Shown in pieces: positions 26,756 to 35,328 of a stretch of 64,000 nt of DNA (position 1 is the stretch's first letter; every line of letters begins with the position of its first letter). The notes below the pieces were generated by a model. That model was given only the letters and a program-made list of their open reading frames with translations, was not told the DNA's origin and made no database searches. A program made the position numbers and the translations under genes. The DNA is taken from contig NZ_FCOG02000003.1 of assembly GCF_001544975.2 (NCBI RefSeq), positions 62,001-126,000 on the forward strand. The letters are read 5' to 3'. This stretch comes from Caballeronia arationis (GTDB taxonomy: Bacteria; Pseudomonadota; Gammaproteobacteria; Burkholderiales; Burkholderiaceae).

Positions 26756-27711
26756 CGGATCGCGTTCGCGGGAACGGCGGGAATGCCCCACGCGAACGGA
26801 TCGGCGGGATCGAAGCAGAGACGCCCTTCGCCCATGATGTGGGCGTGGCCGGTGATCGTCGGGATGATCCCGGCGTCGCCCGGCTGGTAACTCGCCTCGA
26901 ACACGCTGCCGATCACGCTCTCCTGCCGCCAGACTTCGCCCGGCGCCAGCAGGCCGTCGGCAGCGAGGCACGCCACCTTCGCGCTCGTGCCGGTCCCGCA
27001 CGGCGAGCGATCGTAGGCGCTGCCCGGGCATAGCACGAAGCTGCGGCTGTCGAGCCCCGCGCGCGGCGAATCCGCGAACAGTTCGATGTGGTCGATATAT
27101 GCGCCGTCGGCGCCCGTGACGTTCTGCGCGGCGAGCGCGTCGCGGATCGCGTCGGTGAAAGCCGTCAGGCCGGCGATGTTCGCCGGCACGAGTTCACGCC
27201 CGTGGTCCGCGACGAGAAAGAACCAGTTGCCGCCCCACGCGACATCGCCCGTGAGCGCGCCGTGGCCCGGCACATCGACCTTCACCGCCTGCCGGTGCCG
27301 GTACGCCGGCACGTTGCGCACGCTGACGCTGCCGTTCTCGTTGAGCGTCGCCTCGACGATGCCGACCGGCGTCTCGATCCGGTGCGGCCCCGGCGCGATC
27401 CGGCCCAGATGCGCGAGCGAGACGACGAGCCCGATCGTGCCGTGCCCGCACATGCCGAGATAGCCGACGTTGTTGAAGAAGATGACCGCGGCCGTGCTCG
27501 CCGGATCGTCCGGTTCGCACAGCAGCGCGCCGACCACCACGTCCGAGCCGCGCGGCTCCGTGACGATGCCCGCGCGCCAGCCGTCGAATTGCGTGCGAAA
27601 GACGTCGAGCCTTTCCCTGAGCGAGCCGCGCCCCAGATCTGGCCCGCCCGACACGATGAGGCGGGTAGGCTCACCGCCCGTGTGCGAATCGATGATGTCG
27701 AGTGTTTTCAT
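26752..27711 (-). CDS. 4-hydroxyproline 2-epimerase (proline racemase family)
   Basis: A 319-aa member of the proline racemase superfamily. Both catalytic cysteines are present: Cys88 in GMCGHG and Cys238 in SPCGTGT. A Cys at the second site separates true epimerases from the Ser/Thr-bearing dehydratases. Other marks are [11 protein letters not shown] at the N-terminus and the WGGNWFFL block. It inverts trans-4-hydroxy-L-proline to cis-4-hydroxy-D-proline. It is first in the leftward operon and divergent from the deaminase gene (186-bp gap). Confidence 0.94.
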   Translation of the reverse strand: MKTLDIIDSHTGGEPTRLIVSGGPDLGRGSLRERLDVFRTQFDGWRAGIVTEPRGSDVVVGALLCEPDDPASTAAVIFFNNVGYLGMCGHGTIGLVVSLAHLGRIAPGPHRIETPVGIVEATLNENGSVSVRNVPAYRHRQAVKVDVPGHGALTGDVAWGGNWFFLVADHGRELVPANIAGLTAFTDAIRDALAAQNVTGADGAYIDHIELFADSPRAGLDSRSFVLCPGSAYDRSPCGTGTSAKVACLAADGLLAPGEVWRQESVIGSVFEASYQPGDAGIIPTITGHAHIMGEGRLCFDPADPFAWGIPAVPANAIR

Positions 27712-27897
27712 GCTGCTATCGTAGAAACGCGGCGGCGGCGCGTCTTGGCGCAGCTACCCGGTTTTCGTGACGATTTCGGCACAGCGGGGCGTTTCCAGGA
27801 CTATGCCGAAATCGGCACGCGAGACGCTTGATTTGCGCAAGACGCGTCCATTTTCGCTGCCTAAACTGGCGGCTACATTCACTCGAGGAGAGCCGCC
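27712..27897. promoter_or_regulatory. Divergent control region of the hydroxyproline cluster with inverted repeat
   Basis: TTTCGGCA at 27774-27781 is mirrored by TGCCGAAA at 27804-27811, and ATCGGCAC follows at 27811-27818 as a direct copy of the first half. The 22-bp gap puts the half-sites about three helical turns apart. This is a good candidate operator for the AraC regulator or another factor serving both directions. Function is inferred. Confidence 0.45.
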
Positions 27898-28803
27898 GTG
27901 GCGCATATCTGGGAAGGCGTGATTCCCGCCGTCACCACCAAGTTCAACGCGGATTTCAGCATAGACCGCAGTTGGACGGAGAAGAATATCGAAGCGCAGA
28001 TCGACGCGGGCGTCGACGGCATCATCGTGGGCGGATCGCTCGGCGAGGCGTCTACTCTGTCGCTCGACGAAAAGCTCGATGTGCTCGACATCGCCGTGGA
28101 CGCGTCGCGCGGCCGCGTGCCGGTCCTCCTGACGATTGCGGAAAACAGCACGCTCGACGGCTGCCGGCAGGCCGAGCGCGCGGCCAGTCACGGCGCGGCC
28201 GGCTACATGGTGCTGCCGGGCCTGCGTTACCTGTCGGACCGCCGCGAGACGCTGAACCACTTCCGCATGGTCGCCGACGCGAGCCCGCTGCCGATCATGG
28301 TCTACAACAATCCGCTCGCGTATGGCGTCGACGTGACGCCGCAGATGTTCGCCGAACTCGCCGAAGACAAGAAATTCGCCGCGATCAAGGAATCGTCGGG
28401 CGACGTGCGCCGCATCACCGATCTCATCAACGAGACCGGCGACCGCTACGCGCTCTTCTGCGGCGTCGACAACCTCGCGATGGAAGCCATCCTGATGGGC
28501 GCGCATGGCTGGGTTGCCGGACTCGTGTGCGCATTTCCGCACGAGACCGTGGCGATCTACCGGCTGCTGCGCGTCGGGCGCATCGAGGAAGCGCGGACGA
28601 TCTACCGCTGGTTCGCGCCGATGCTCGCGCTCGACGTTTCGCACAAGCTCGTGCAGAACATCAAGCTTGCCGAAGCGATCGTCGGGCTCGGCACCGAGCC
28701 GGTCCGGCCGCCGCGCCTGCCGCTCGCGGGCGAGGAGCGCCGGCAAGTCGAAGCGCTGATCCGCCGCTCGATCGAAACGCGGCCCGCGCTGCCTTCCCTG
28801 TAA
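27898..28803 (+). CDS. Pyrroline-4-hydroxy-2-carboxylate deaminase (DapA/NAL family)
   Basis: A 301-aa aldolase-fold enzyme. The GTG start at 27898 is preceded by CGAGGAG. Schiff-base Lys164 (AAIKESSGD) and Tyr136 (MVYNNPL) are in place, and the GGSLGEASTLS block matches the family. In hydroxyproline catabolism (LhpC in Pseudomonas) it deaminates pyrroline-4-hydroxy-2-carboxylate to 2-oxoglutarate semialdehyde. It is divergent from the epimerase operon and ends at a bidirectional terminator. The last step, a semialdehyde dehydrogenase, is not in the window. Confidence 0.88.
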   Translation: MAHIWEGVIPAVTTKFNADFSIDRSWTEKNIEAQIDAGVDGIIVGGSLGEASTLSLDEKLDVLDIAVDASRGRVPVLLTIAENSTLDGCRQAERAASHGAAGYMVLPGLRYLSDRRETLNHFRMVADASPLPIMVYNNPLAYGVDVTPQMFAELAEDKKFAAIKESSGDVRRITDLINETGDRYALFCGVDNLAMEAILMGAHGWVAGLVCAFPHETVAIYRLLRVGRIEEARTIYRWFAPMLALDVSHKLVQNIKLAEAIVGLGTEPVRPPRLPLAGEERRQVEALIRRSIETRPALPSL

Positions 28804-28825
28804 CGCATACGCGAGGCGTACGGAC

Positions 28826-28857
28826 GAAAAAAATGCCGTCTTGCGGCGGCATTTTTC
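28826..28857. terminator. Bidirectional terminator between deaminase and OmpR-type gene
   Basis: AAAAAATGCCG and CGGCATTTTT form a stem flanked by A- and T-runs, usable from both sides, 22 bp after the deaminase stop and 10 bp before the convergent regulator's end. Confidence 0.8.
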
Positions 28858-28867
28858 GTTGGAGTCG

Positions 28868-29599
28868 TCAGGCAGCGACCCCCGGCGATTCACGCTCGAG
28901 TTGTTCCGCTTCGTCCCCGTAGAGATGAAGCAGCCGGTATCCGCTCTTGTAGACAGGCTGCAGCCGGAAGTGATTGATTGGCTCGATGTCCAGTGCAAGG
29001 CGCAGGCGCGACACGTGGCTGTCGATGGTACGCGTGGTTTCGCGGAACTCGCGCCCCCAGACCATCGCGAAGATGTGATCGCGCGACAGCACGCGCCCCA
29101 CGTTCGAGAAGAACAGCATCGCGAGCCGGAATTGCGTGCCGCTCAGTTGCACCGGCTTGCCGCGCACGGTGACGCTCTGCTGGCGCGCGTCGAAGTGATA
29201 GCAGCCGACGTCGAGGCCCGCGGACGTCTGCGACGGATACGCGCGCCGGAAAAGCGCCTCGACGCGTGCGCCGAATTCGGCGGCGCGCACCGGGTGGGCG
29301 AGGAAGTCGTCGGCGCCGGCCGTTAGCGCGCGCACGATGTTGTGCTCGGCGCCGTCGGCGGTGACGAACAACACCGGGACGCGCTCGCCGAAGCTTGCAC
29401 GCACCGACTTCAGCAGGTCGAGGCCGCAGAGGCCGGTGGAATGCCAGTCGAGGATCAGCATGTCGACGGTCGAGCGCGACAATGCTTTCGAGAGCACGAG
29501 GCCATCGCCATAGACGACGCAGGTATGGCCGAGCCGCTTGACGAGTTCGCCAAGCAGCAGACGGTGGGTGGGATCGGTTTGAAGAACGGCGACACGCAT
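28868..29599 (-). CDS. OmpR-family regulator with atypical receiver
   Basis: A 243-aa protein with an N-terminal receiver (residues 1-115) and a C-terminal winged helix (about 130-228; RVLSRDHIFAMVWGREF, TIDSHVSRLRLAL). Asp51 (LILDWHS) and Thr80 (FVTA) are present. The invariant receiver Lys is His102 (FLAHPVR), and the acidic pair is reduced to Asp9 (QTDPTH). Phosphorylation may thus be weak or absent. No kinase gene is adjacent. ATG 29599 gives the standard N-terminus. Target genes unknown. Confidence 0.86.
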   Translation of the reverse strand: MRVAVLQTDPTHRLLLGELVKRLGHTCVVYGDGLVLSKALSRSTVDMLILDWHSTGLCGLDLLKSVRASFGERVPVLFVTADGAEHNIVRALTAGADDFLAHPVRAAEFGARVEALFRRAYPSQTSAGLDVGCYHFDARQQSVTVRGKPVQLSGTQFRLAMLFFSNVGRVLSRDHIFAMVWGREFRETTRTIDSHVSRLRLALDIEPINHFRLQPVYKSGYRLLHLYGDEAEQLERESPGVAA

Positions 29600-30034
29600 G
29601 AAAGTCGGGCCCGGTGAGTCGGAAAATGCGGCGACAAGGGGTCCGGGGCTGCCGGAGCTTGGTTCGCCTTGGCTCCGGAAGCAGTCGCTTCGCAAAAGCC
29701 AGTACAGACGCCGGATTCTGAAGAAGGGCCTGGGCGTGTCACATTGGATAAGTCTTATTTTTTTACACAATGATTCAACTAGAGGGCGCATTCGGCAGTG
29801 CGTCGCGCGGCATCCTGTAACATCCCGCGTTTGGCAAAAAGTTCCCGCTTTCGCGCTGCCACCCGCAGATCGTAAAAGCAGGCTGCGCCGCGGCTCTGAG
29901 CCGCGCCGTGCGGCCGCGGTTTTCGCGCTGATCCGGCGCAACTTTTCCGCAGTCGGGCGATGCCTCGTCCTGCGCGCTCCCAACCCTTCGAACCCCGTGC
30001 GCGCGGCTTTTCCATTTACCGACTTCTTTCATCG
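29600..30034. other. Intergenic region upstream of MFS gene
   Basis: 435 bp between divergent genes with no convincing gene. An AT-rich patch around 29750-29775 (TTGGAT, then a run of T and TACACAAT) is the best promoter candidate. The rest translates as low-quality Arg-rich peptide. Confidence 0.35.
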
Positions 30035-31336
30035 ATGCAAGCAACACCACTCAAGGGCGCCGCCCCCGCCGCTGGCCGCGCACTCACGCGCGGCGACTAT
30101 AAAACCCTGTCGCTCGCGGCACTCGGCGGCGCGCTCGAGTTCTACGACTTCATCATCTTCGTGTTCTTCGCGCCGGTGATCGGCCAGTTGTTCTTCCCCG
30201 CGACGATTCCGGACTGGCTGCGCCAGTTGCAGACATTCGGCATTTTCGCGGCCGGCTATCTCGCGCGGCCGCTCGGCGGGATCATCATGGCGCACTTCGG
30301 CGACCTGCTCGGCCGCAAGCGCATGTTCACGCTTTCCGTGCTGCTGATGTCCGTTCCGACGCTCCTGATGGGCCTCCTTCCCACCTACGCGTCGATTGGC
30401 CTGATGGCGCCGGTGCTGCTGCTCCTGTTCCGCGTGATGCAGGGCGCGGCGGTCGGCGGCGAGGTCCCGGGCGCGTGGGTGTTCGTGTCCGAACACGTGC
30501 CGTCGCGGCACATCGGCTACGCGTGCGGCACGCTCACCGCGGGTCTCACGGCCGGCATCCTGCTCGGCTCGCTGATCGCGGCGGCCGTCAACCGGAACTT
30601 CGCGCCGGCTGAAGTCGCGGATTACGCCTGGCGCGTTCCGTTCCTGCTCGGCGGCGTCTTCGGATTGTTCTCGGTTTATCTGCGCCGCTGGCTGCATGAA
30701 ACGCCGGTGTTCGCCGAACTGCAGAAGCGCAAGTCGCTTGCGGCCGAGATTCCGTTGAAGGCCGTGCTGCGCGACCACGGCCGCGCCGTGATCGTCTCGA
30801 TGCTGCTCACGTGGATGCTGTCCGCCGCGATCGTCGTCGTGATCCTGATGACGCCGACGCTTTTGCAGAAGCAGTTCCACATCCCCGCGGCGACCGCGCT
30901 GATCGCGAACTGCGTCGCGACGCTTTGCCTGACGATAGGCTGCGTGCTGGCGGGCGCGATCGCCGGGCGGATCGGCGCGGGCAAGACGATCTTCGTCGGC
31001 GGCATTGCGCTCGCGATCTCGTACTACACGCTGTTCCAGCAACTGGCCGTGGATACGTCCGTGCTCGTGCCGTGGTACGCGTTCACCGGCTTCACCGTCG
31101 GCGTGATCGGCGCGATTCCGTTCGTGATGGTCAAGTCGTTCCCGGCCGTCGTGCGTTTTTCGGGAATTTCGTTCTCGTACAACGTGGCCTACGCGATTTT
31201 CGGCGGCCTCACGCCGATCGTCGTCTCGCTGATGATGAAATCCAATCCGATGGCGCCCGCGCTGTACGTGGCGGCGCTGTGCGTCGTCGGCGCGCTGACG
31301 ACGCTTTTCATCCGTCACGCGCCGGAAAAACGCTGA
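30035..31336 (+). CDS. MFS transporter, metabolite:proton symporter type
   Basis: A 433-aa protein with 12 predicted membrane segments. The opening ALGGALEFYDFIIFVFFAPVIGQLFFP and the loop HFGDLLGRKRMF after helix 2 are marks of the ProP/ShiA/citrate group. The second loop signature lies in RVMQGAAVGGEVPGAWVFVSEH. The substrate is likely a small organic acid, betaine or amino acid. Proximity to the hydroxyproline genes makes a hydroxyproline carrier possible, but it is not in their operon. ATG 30035 is chosen; an in-frame start at 29960 would add a poor N-terminus. Confidence 0.87.
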   Translation: MQATPLKGAAPAAGRALTRGDYKTLSLAALGGALEFYDFIIFVFFAPVIGQLFFPATIPDWLRQLQTFGIFAAGYLARPLGGIIMAHFGDLLGRKRMFTLSVLLMSVPTLLMGLLPTYASIGLMAPVLLLLFRVMQGAAVGGEVPGAWVFVSEHVPSRHIGYACGTLTAGLTAGILLGSLIAAAVNRNFAPAEVADYAWRVPFLLGGVFGLFSVYLRRWLHETPVFAELQKRKSLAAEIPLKAVLRDHGRAVIVSMLLTWMLSAAIVVVILMTPTLLQKQFHIPAATALIANCVATLCLTIGCVLAGAIAGRIGAGKTIFVGGIALAISYYTLFQQLAVDTSVLVPWYAFTGFTVGVIGAIPFVMVKSFPAVVRFSGISFSYNVAYAIFGGLTPIVVSLMMKSNPMAPALYVAALCVVGALTTLFIRHAPEKR

Positions 31337-31361
31337 AGACGCGGCATTGCCGGTTTCGCTG

Positions 31362-31390
31362 CAAGGCGCGCCTTCGGGCGCGCTTTTTTT
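31362..31390 (+). terminator. Rho-independent terminator after MFS gene
   Basis: GCGCGCC, loop TTC, GGGCGCGC, then seven T. Classic intrinsic terminator 30 bp after the stop. Confidence 0.8.
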
Positions 31391-31461
31391 GCCTTCGACG
31401 CTGCGGCCACGTTTCACGCCACCCCGAAACATCGTGTGCGCGACGCGCCTACGATGTCCGC

Positions 31462-32903
31462 ATGAACTCGAACCCCACCTCCCCTTCCTCCGGCCTCGAC
31501 GCGCGACACTTGCTGATCGTCGGCACGACGAGCGTCGGCTTCGTCGTCTCGCAACTCGATGTGTCGATCGTCAACGTCGCGCTCGCGAGCATCGCCCACG
31601 ACCTGAACGCGAGCCTCGCGAGCCTGCAATGGACCGTCGACGCCTACGCCCTCGCGTTCGCCGCGTTGATGCTCTCGGCGGGCGTGCTCGGCGACCGCTT
31701 CGGCGCGCGGCGTCTGTTCGTCGCGGGCCTCGCGCTCTTCGCGCTGGCGTCGCTCGGCTGCGCGTTCGCGGCCGACGCGCCGCAGCTCGTCGCCGCGCGC
31801 GCCTTGCAGGGCGTCGGCGCGGCGGCGATGCTGCCGAACTCCCTCGCGCTCCTGAACCAGTCGTGCGGCGACGACCGGCGCCTGCGCGCGCACGCGGTCG
31901 GACTGTGGACGGCGGCGGGGGCGGTGTCGATCGCCGCGGGCCCGATCGTCGGCGGAATGCTGATCGCGGCGTTCGGCTGGCGCGGGATTTTCTGGGTCAC
32001 CTGCCGCTGTGCGTCATTGGTATCGTCGCGACCTTCGCCTGGGTCGACGACACCCCGCGCCCGGCGCAGGCAAGCGGCGTCGACCTGCCCGGCCAGGCGC
32101 TCGCGATCGTCGCGCTGACGGCGTTCGTCGGCGCGATGATCGAACTGCGGCCGCTCGGCATCGCGCATCCGCTCGTGCTCGGCGGGATCGCGCTCGCGAT
32201 TGCCGCGTGCGCTGCCTTTGTCGCCGTCGAAAGGCAGAGCGCCGCGCCGATGCTGCCGCTCTCGCTCTTCGCGGACCGCACGTTCAGCGCGGCAGTGGTG
32301 TTCGGCGGGTTCGCCAACCTGACGTACTACGGGATGGTCTTCGTGCTGAGCCTGTATTTGCAGCGCGTACTCGGCCACACGCCCTTGCAGACGGGACTCG
32401 CGTTCCTGCCGCTGACAGGCGGCTTCCTGCTGTCGAACCTGGCGAGCGGACCGGTGGTCGCGCGTTTCGGCTCGCGCGGGCCGATGATCGCCGGTGCGCT
32501 GATCGATGCGGCCGGTTTCGCGGCGCTCATGTTCGTCGGTGCATCGACGTCGACCGCCGCACTGCTGTTGCCGTTCCTGCTGATCCCGACCGGCATGGGC
32601 CTCGCCGTGCCCGCGATGACGACGGCCATCCTCGGCACGGTCGCTCAGGAGCGCGCGGGGACGGCGTCCGCAGTGCTCAACACGGCGCGCCAAGCAGCGG
32701 GGGCGATCGGCGTCGCGGCGTTCGGCGCGCTCGCGGGTCACGCCACGGGCGGAAGCCAGACAGCGAGCATCGTCGCGGGCGTGAAGTGGTCGGCAGGGAT
32801 TTCGGTAGCGCTCCTGATCTGCGGCGCGCTGACGGCGCGCAGGGTGCGCAACGCCGCGCAGCTGGCGGCGAAAGGCATGGCGGGACAGGCGCCGAGGGCG
32901 TAA
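31462..32903 (+). pseudogene. Frameshifted MFS multidrug exporter, DHA2 (14-helix) type
   Basis: ATG 31462 opens a good DHA2 transporter frame: TTSVGFVVSQLDVSIVNVALASI, motif C region LGDRFGARRLF, then AAFGWRGIFWV. At about 31998 the frame breaks. Reading continues perfectly one base earlier with the expected next residues LPLCVIGIVATFAWV, then SGVDLPGQALAIVALTAFVGA, through to the stop at 32903. One missing base (GTCACC where GTCAACC is expected) explains everything. The intact product would be about 480 aa. The rest shows no decay, so it is a recent mutation or a sequencing error. Confidence 0.85.
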
Positions 32904-33140
32904 ACGTACCGCCTGCGCAACAGGTACAGGCAGATCGCTTCGGGAATGCCGAACCGGGCGTACAGTCGATGCGAAAGCGCCGACGAATCTGCTTCGGCGC
33001 GAAGGCCCTGAGCGCGGCAGGCCCACGAGGTCGCCGACACTCCCCATCCCGATCATCATCTGCGGGAACGCCCTTTGCAGCGTCAGGCGAGCGCCTTTCG
33101 TGCAAACACGCGATCCGCAGGCCGCTTGAGGAAAGCCAAC

Positions 33141-33290
33141 ATGTCCACGCCGCCCGAATACACGCCGCTCGATCCCGATCCGGACGAGTTGCTCGACCCC
33201 GATGCATCGCCGAATCCGGACGATCCCGACCTGCCCGACGGTCCCGATTCCATCTTGCTGTTCACGCCCGGCGCTTCAGCCCGGATATAG
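33141..33290 (+). CDS. Short acidic Asp/Pro-rich protein, 49 aa
   Basis: ATG 33141 with GAGGAAA eight bases upstream. The peptide has repeats of DPDPDELLDPDASPNPDDP character and is extremely acidic, with a hydrophobic end SILLFTPG. Likely disordered. Ribosome site and coding bias support it, but no family is recognised and the reverse frame is also Ser/Gly-rich open. It could be a short acidic protein of the kind often left unannotated. Confidence 0.45.
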   Translation: MSTPPEYTPLDPDPDELLDPDASPNPDDPDLPDGPDSILLFTPGASARI

Positions 33291-33314
33291 GCGCGCCGCG
33301 CTGTTCACGCAAAA

Positions 33315-33346
33315 GCGCCCGCGCCGCAAAACCGCGGGCGGGCGCC
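33315..33346 (-). terminator. Probable terminator for the 90-aa gene
   Basis: GCGCCCGC and GCGGGCGGGCGC form an imperfect GC-rich stem; read leftward it is followed by TTTTGCG. It lies 33 bp after the stop of the gene at 33379. Confidence 0.4.
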
Positions 33347-33378
33347 GTCGTAGCGGTCAGCCGCCAGAGCCCGAAAAC

Positions 33379-33651
33379 CTACAGACTCGTGGTCTGGACC
33401 TCGCCAGTTTCGAGCGCGCGCTCGATCAGCGCTTCCTGCTGCGCCTTGCGCACCGCATCGGCGACGAAGCTCTCGGGCGCCTCCACCTCCGCCTTGATCG
33501 CACCGATGATGCCGGTCGCGTCGACGATCACGAGCGACTCGGCCGAATCCGCGCGGCTGATGATCACGCGCTGCGGCCCGCCGCCCTCGGCGATGCTGGC
33601 GCAGAACTCCATCCGCTGTCCGCCGATGGTTTGCTCGAAGGTATGGATCAT
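33379..33651 (-). CDS. Protein of unknown function, 90 aa
   Basis: ATG 33651. A small alpha/beta protein: MEFCASIAEGGGPQRVIISRADSAESLVIVDATGIIGAIKAEVE, then a charged helix. No signal peptide. No family recognised. Codon use is typical and the stop is followed by a hairpin, which supports reality. Confidence 0.6.
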   Translation of the reverse strand: MIHTFEQTIGGQRMEFCASIAEGGGPQRVIISRADSAESLVIVDATGIIGAIKAEVEAPESFVADAVRKAQQEALIERALETGEVQTTSL

Positions 33652-33805
33652 CGCTTTCTCGCCCTTGTCTGATGCTTCGTTGGATGGTTCGCCGGGCCGT
33701 GCTTCAGGCGCGATTCGGCGCCTTCGCGAACGACGCCCGCCGTATGCGACCCTGTTTCATTGATCGGCGGCCCGGCCGGAGGTTCAATTTTGCCCGCGCC
33801 GGCCG

Positions 33806-34630
33806 TCACGCAGACGCCGCCTCGCGCAAGGCGGCGGCGGTCCCGGCGTCGGCCGGAAAAAATGCCTCGATCGCCAGTTCGGACAACGTGATGTCGACGG
33901 GCGTGCCGAACACGGTCGTCGTGCTGAAGAACGACAGCACGCCCGTTGCCGTGCGCAGCCTGAACGGCACGACGACCGCATCGATCTCGCCATTCGGACT
34001 GTGAGCAAACCCCGCGCCCGCCTGAAGCGGCGCCGGATACGACTCCAGTTCGCCCAGCAAATCGGCGAGCACCGGATCGCCGGAAACGTCGACCTGCCGC
34101 CGCACGCGCGCGAGCAGATGCGCGCGCCACTCGTGCCAGTTGACGATCGCGTTTGCGAGTCCCTTCGGATGCAGCGACAGCCGCAGCACGTTCACGGGCC
34201 CTTCCAGCAGCGCCGGATCGGCGAGCGCGACGAGCGGCGCCACCGCGGCGTTGGCGGCGACCATCGTCCAGTGGCGATCGACCGCCAGCGCCGGATACGG
34301 CTCGTGCCCCTTCAGCACCAGGTCCACTGCCCGCCGCGCCGCGGACAGTTGCGGATCGGCGAGATTGCGCTCGCGATACAGCGGCGCATAACCCGCCGCG
34401 ACGAAGAGCGTATTGCGCTCGCGCAGCGGCACGTCGAGTTGTTCGGCGAGGCGCATCAGCATCTCCCGGCTCGGCACGGAACGGCCCGATTCGACGAAGC
34501 TCAGATGGCGCGTGGAGACCTGCGCGTCGCCCGCGAGGTCGAGCTGGCTCAGTCTTCTGCGCTGCCGCCATTCACGCAGCAATGCGCCGACGGGCTGGAG
34601 CGGCGCGGCGTGGGCAAGGGTCGAGTTCAT
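33806..34630 (-). CDS. XRE-family regulator with MmyB-like ligand domain
   Basis: A 274-aa protein. The helix-turn-helix (about residues 15-70) reads LSQLDLAGDAQVSTRHLSFVESGRSVPSREML, and then comes a MmyB-type domain (about 100-265) with ALAVDRHWTMVAANAAV and NVLRLSLHPKGLA. This family often controls a neighbouring dehydrogenase or small-molecule enzyme. It is divergent from the NTF2-like gene (150 bp), its likely target. Start ATG 34630; ATG 34642 adds four residues. Confidence 0.86.
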   Translation of the reverse strand: MNSTLAHAAPLQPVGALLREWRQRRRLSQLDLAGDAQVSTRHLSFVESGRSVPSREMLMRLAEQLDVPLRERNTLFVAAGYAPLYRERNLADPQLSAARRAVDLVLKGHEPYPALAVDRHWTMVAANAAVAPLVALADPALLEGPVNVLRLSLHPKGLANAIVNWHEWRAHLLARVRRQVDVSGDPVLADLLGELESYPAPLQAGAGFAHSPNGEIDAVVVPFRLRTATGVLSFFSTTTVFGTPVDITLSELAIEAFFPADAGTAAALREAASA

Positions 34631-34780
34631 GAGGGCGATCATAGTCGAAGGCAACGTGGGCTTTCCATTGCCTCCCGCGTAATCGACACACGCTCGCGCG
34701 TCTCCGATAGTTCCGTCACGCGGCAAGCCACCACGCATCCGCTGCCGCGCCGGACTCAACAACCCGCCAATGGAGGCACC

Positions 34781-35155
34781 ATGAACACCCAGTCCCCTTC
34801 CCGCGATGCCCTGATCGACCGCTACTTCGACGCATGGAACGAAACCGACGCCGAACGGCGCGCCACGCTGATTCGCGCGAGCTATGCGGAGCACGCGACG
34901 TATCGCGATCCGCTTTTGCGCGGCGACGGCCACGCCGGCATCGACACGATGATTCGCGCCGTTCACGAGCGCTTTCCGGCCCACACCTTCCGGCGCACGA
35001 CCGATGTCGACGGCTTCGCGAACCATCTGCGTTTCAGCTGGGAATTGCGCACGCCGCAGGGCCAGGCCATCGTGAAAGGCACCGATTTCGGCACGCTCGA
35101 CGAGAGCGAACGCATCGTTTCGATCACGGGCTTCCTCGACGAAGTGCCCGGCTGA
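34781..35155 (+). CDS. NTF2/SnoaL-like protein
   Basis: A 124-aa single-domain protein with a ribosome site TGGAGG. The pattern LIDRYFDAWNETDAERR, YAEHATYRDP and FSWELRTPQGQAIVKGTDFGTLDESERIVSITGFLD matches the SnoaL-like fold (cone-shaped ligand pocket). Catalysis is not predictable. Divergent from an MmyB-type regulator, which probably controls it. Confidence 0.8.
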   Translation: MNTQSPSRDALIDRYFDAWNETDAERRATLIRASYAEHATYRDPLLRGDGHAGIDTMIRAVHERFPAHTFRRTTDVDGFANHLRFSWELRTPQGQAIVKGTDFGTLDESERIVSITGFLDEVPG

Positions 35156-35219
35156 CGCGGCGCGACGCCGTAAAAATTACCTCGCAAACGTTCGCCGGAA
35201 ACTTTATTCTCTGCTGCCC

Positions 35220-35246
35220 TAAATCTCCGATTAACGAAGCCGTTAA
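35220..35246 (+). promoter_or_regulatory. Sigma-28 (FliA) promoter for motAB
   Basis: TAAA at 35220-35223, exactly 15 bp spacer, then GCCGTTAA at 35239-35246. The consensus is TAAA-N15-GCCGATAA, so only one base differs. It is 83 bp before the motA ATG, in the right direction. Confidence 0.72.
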
Positions 35247-35328
35247 GACCGAAGACGACTTTGCGCGCGTTGCAGGCCCGAAAATGCCGGCGCCGCGCGC
35301 AAAGCCCCGGACTCTCGCGGAGAAATCA

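Noticed and set aside
32738-33040. Leftward frame with RLYARFGIPEAICLYLL, faintly like a Uma2-family fragment
   Set aside because: Short, partly antisense to the DHA2 gene, no start site and no catalytic residues; chance resemblance is likely.
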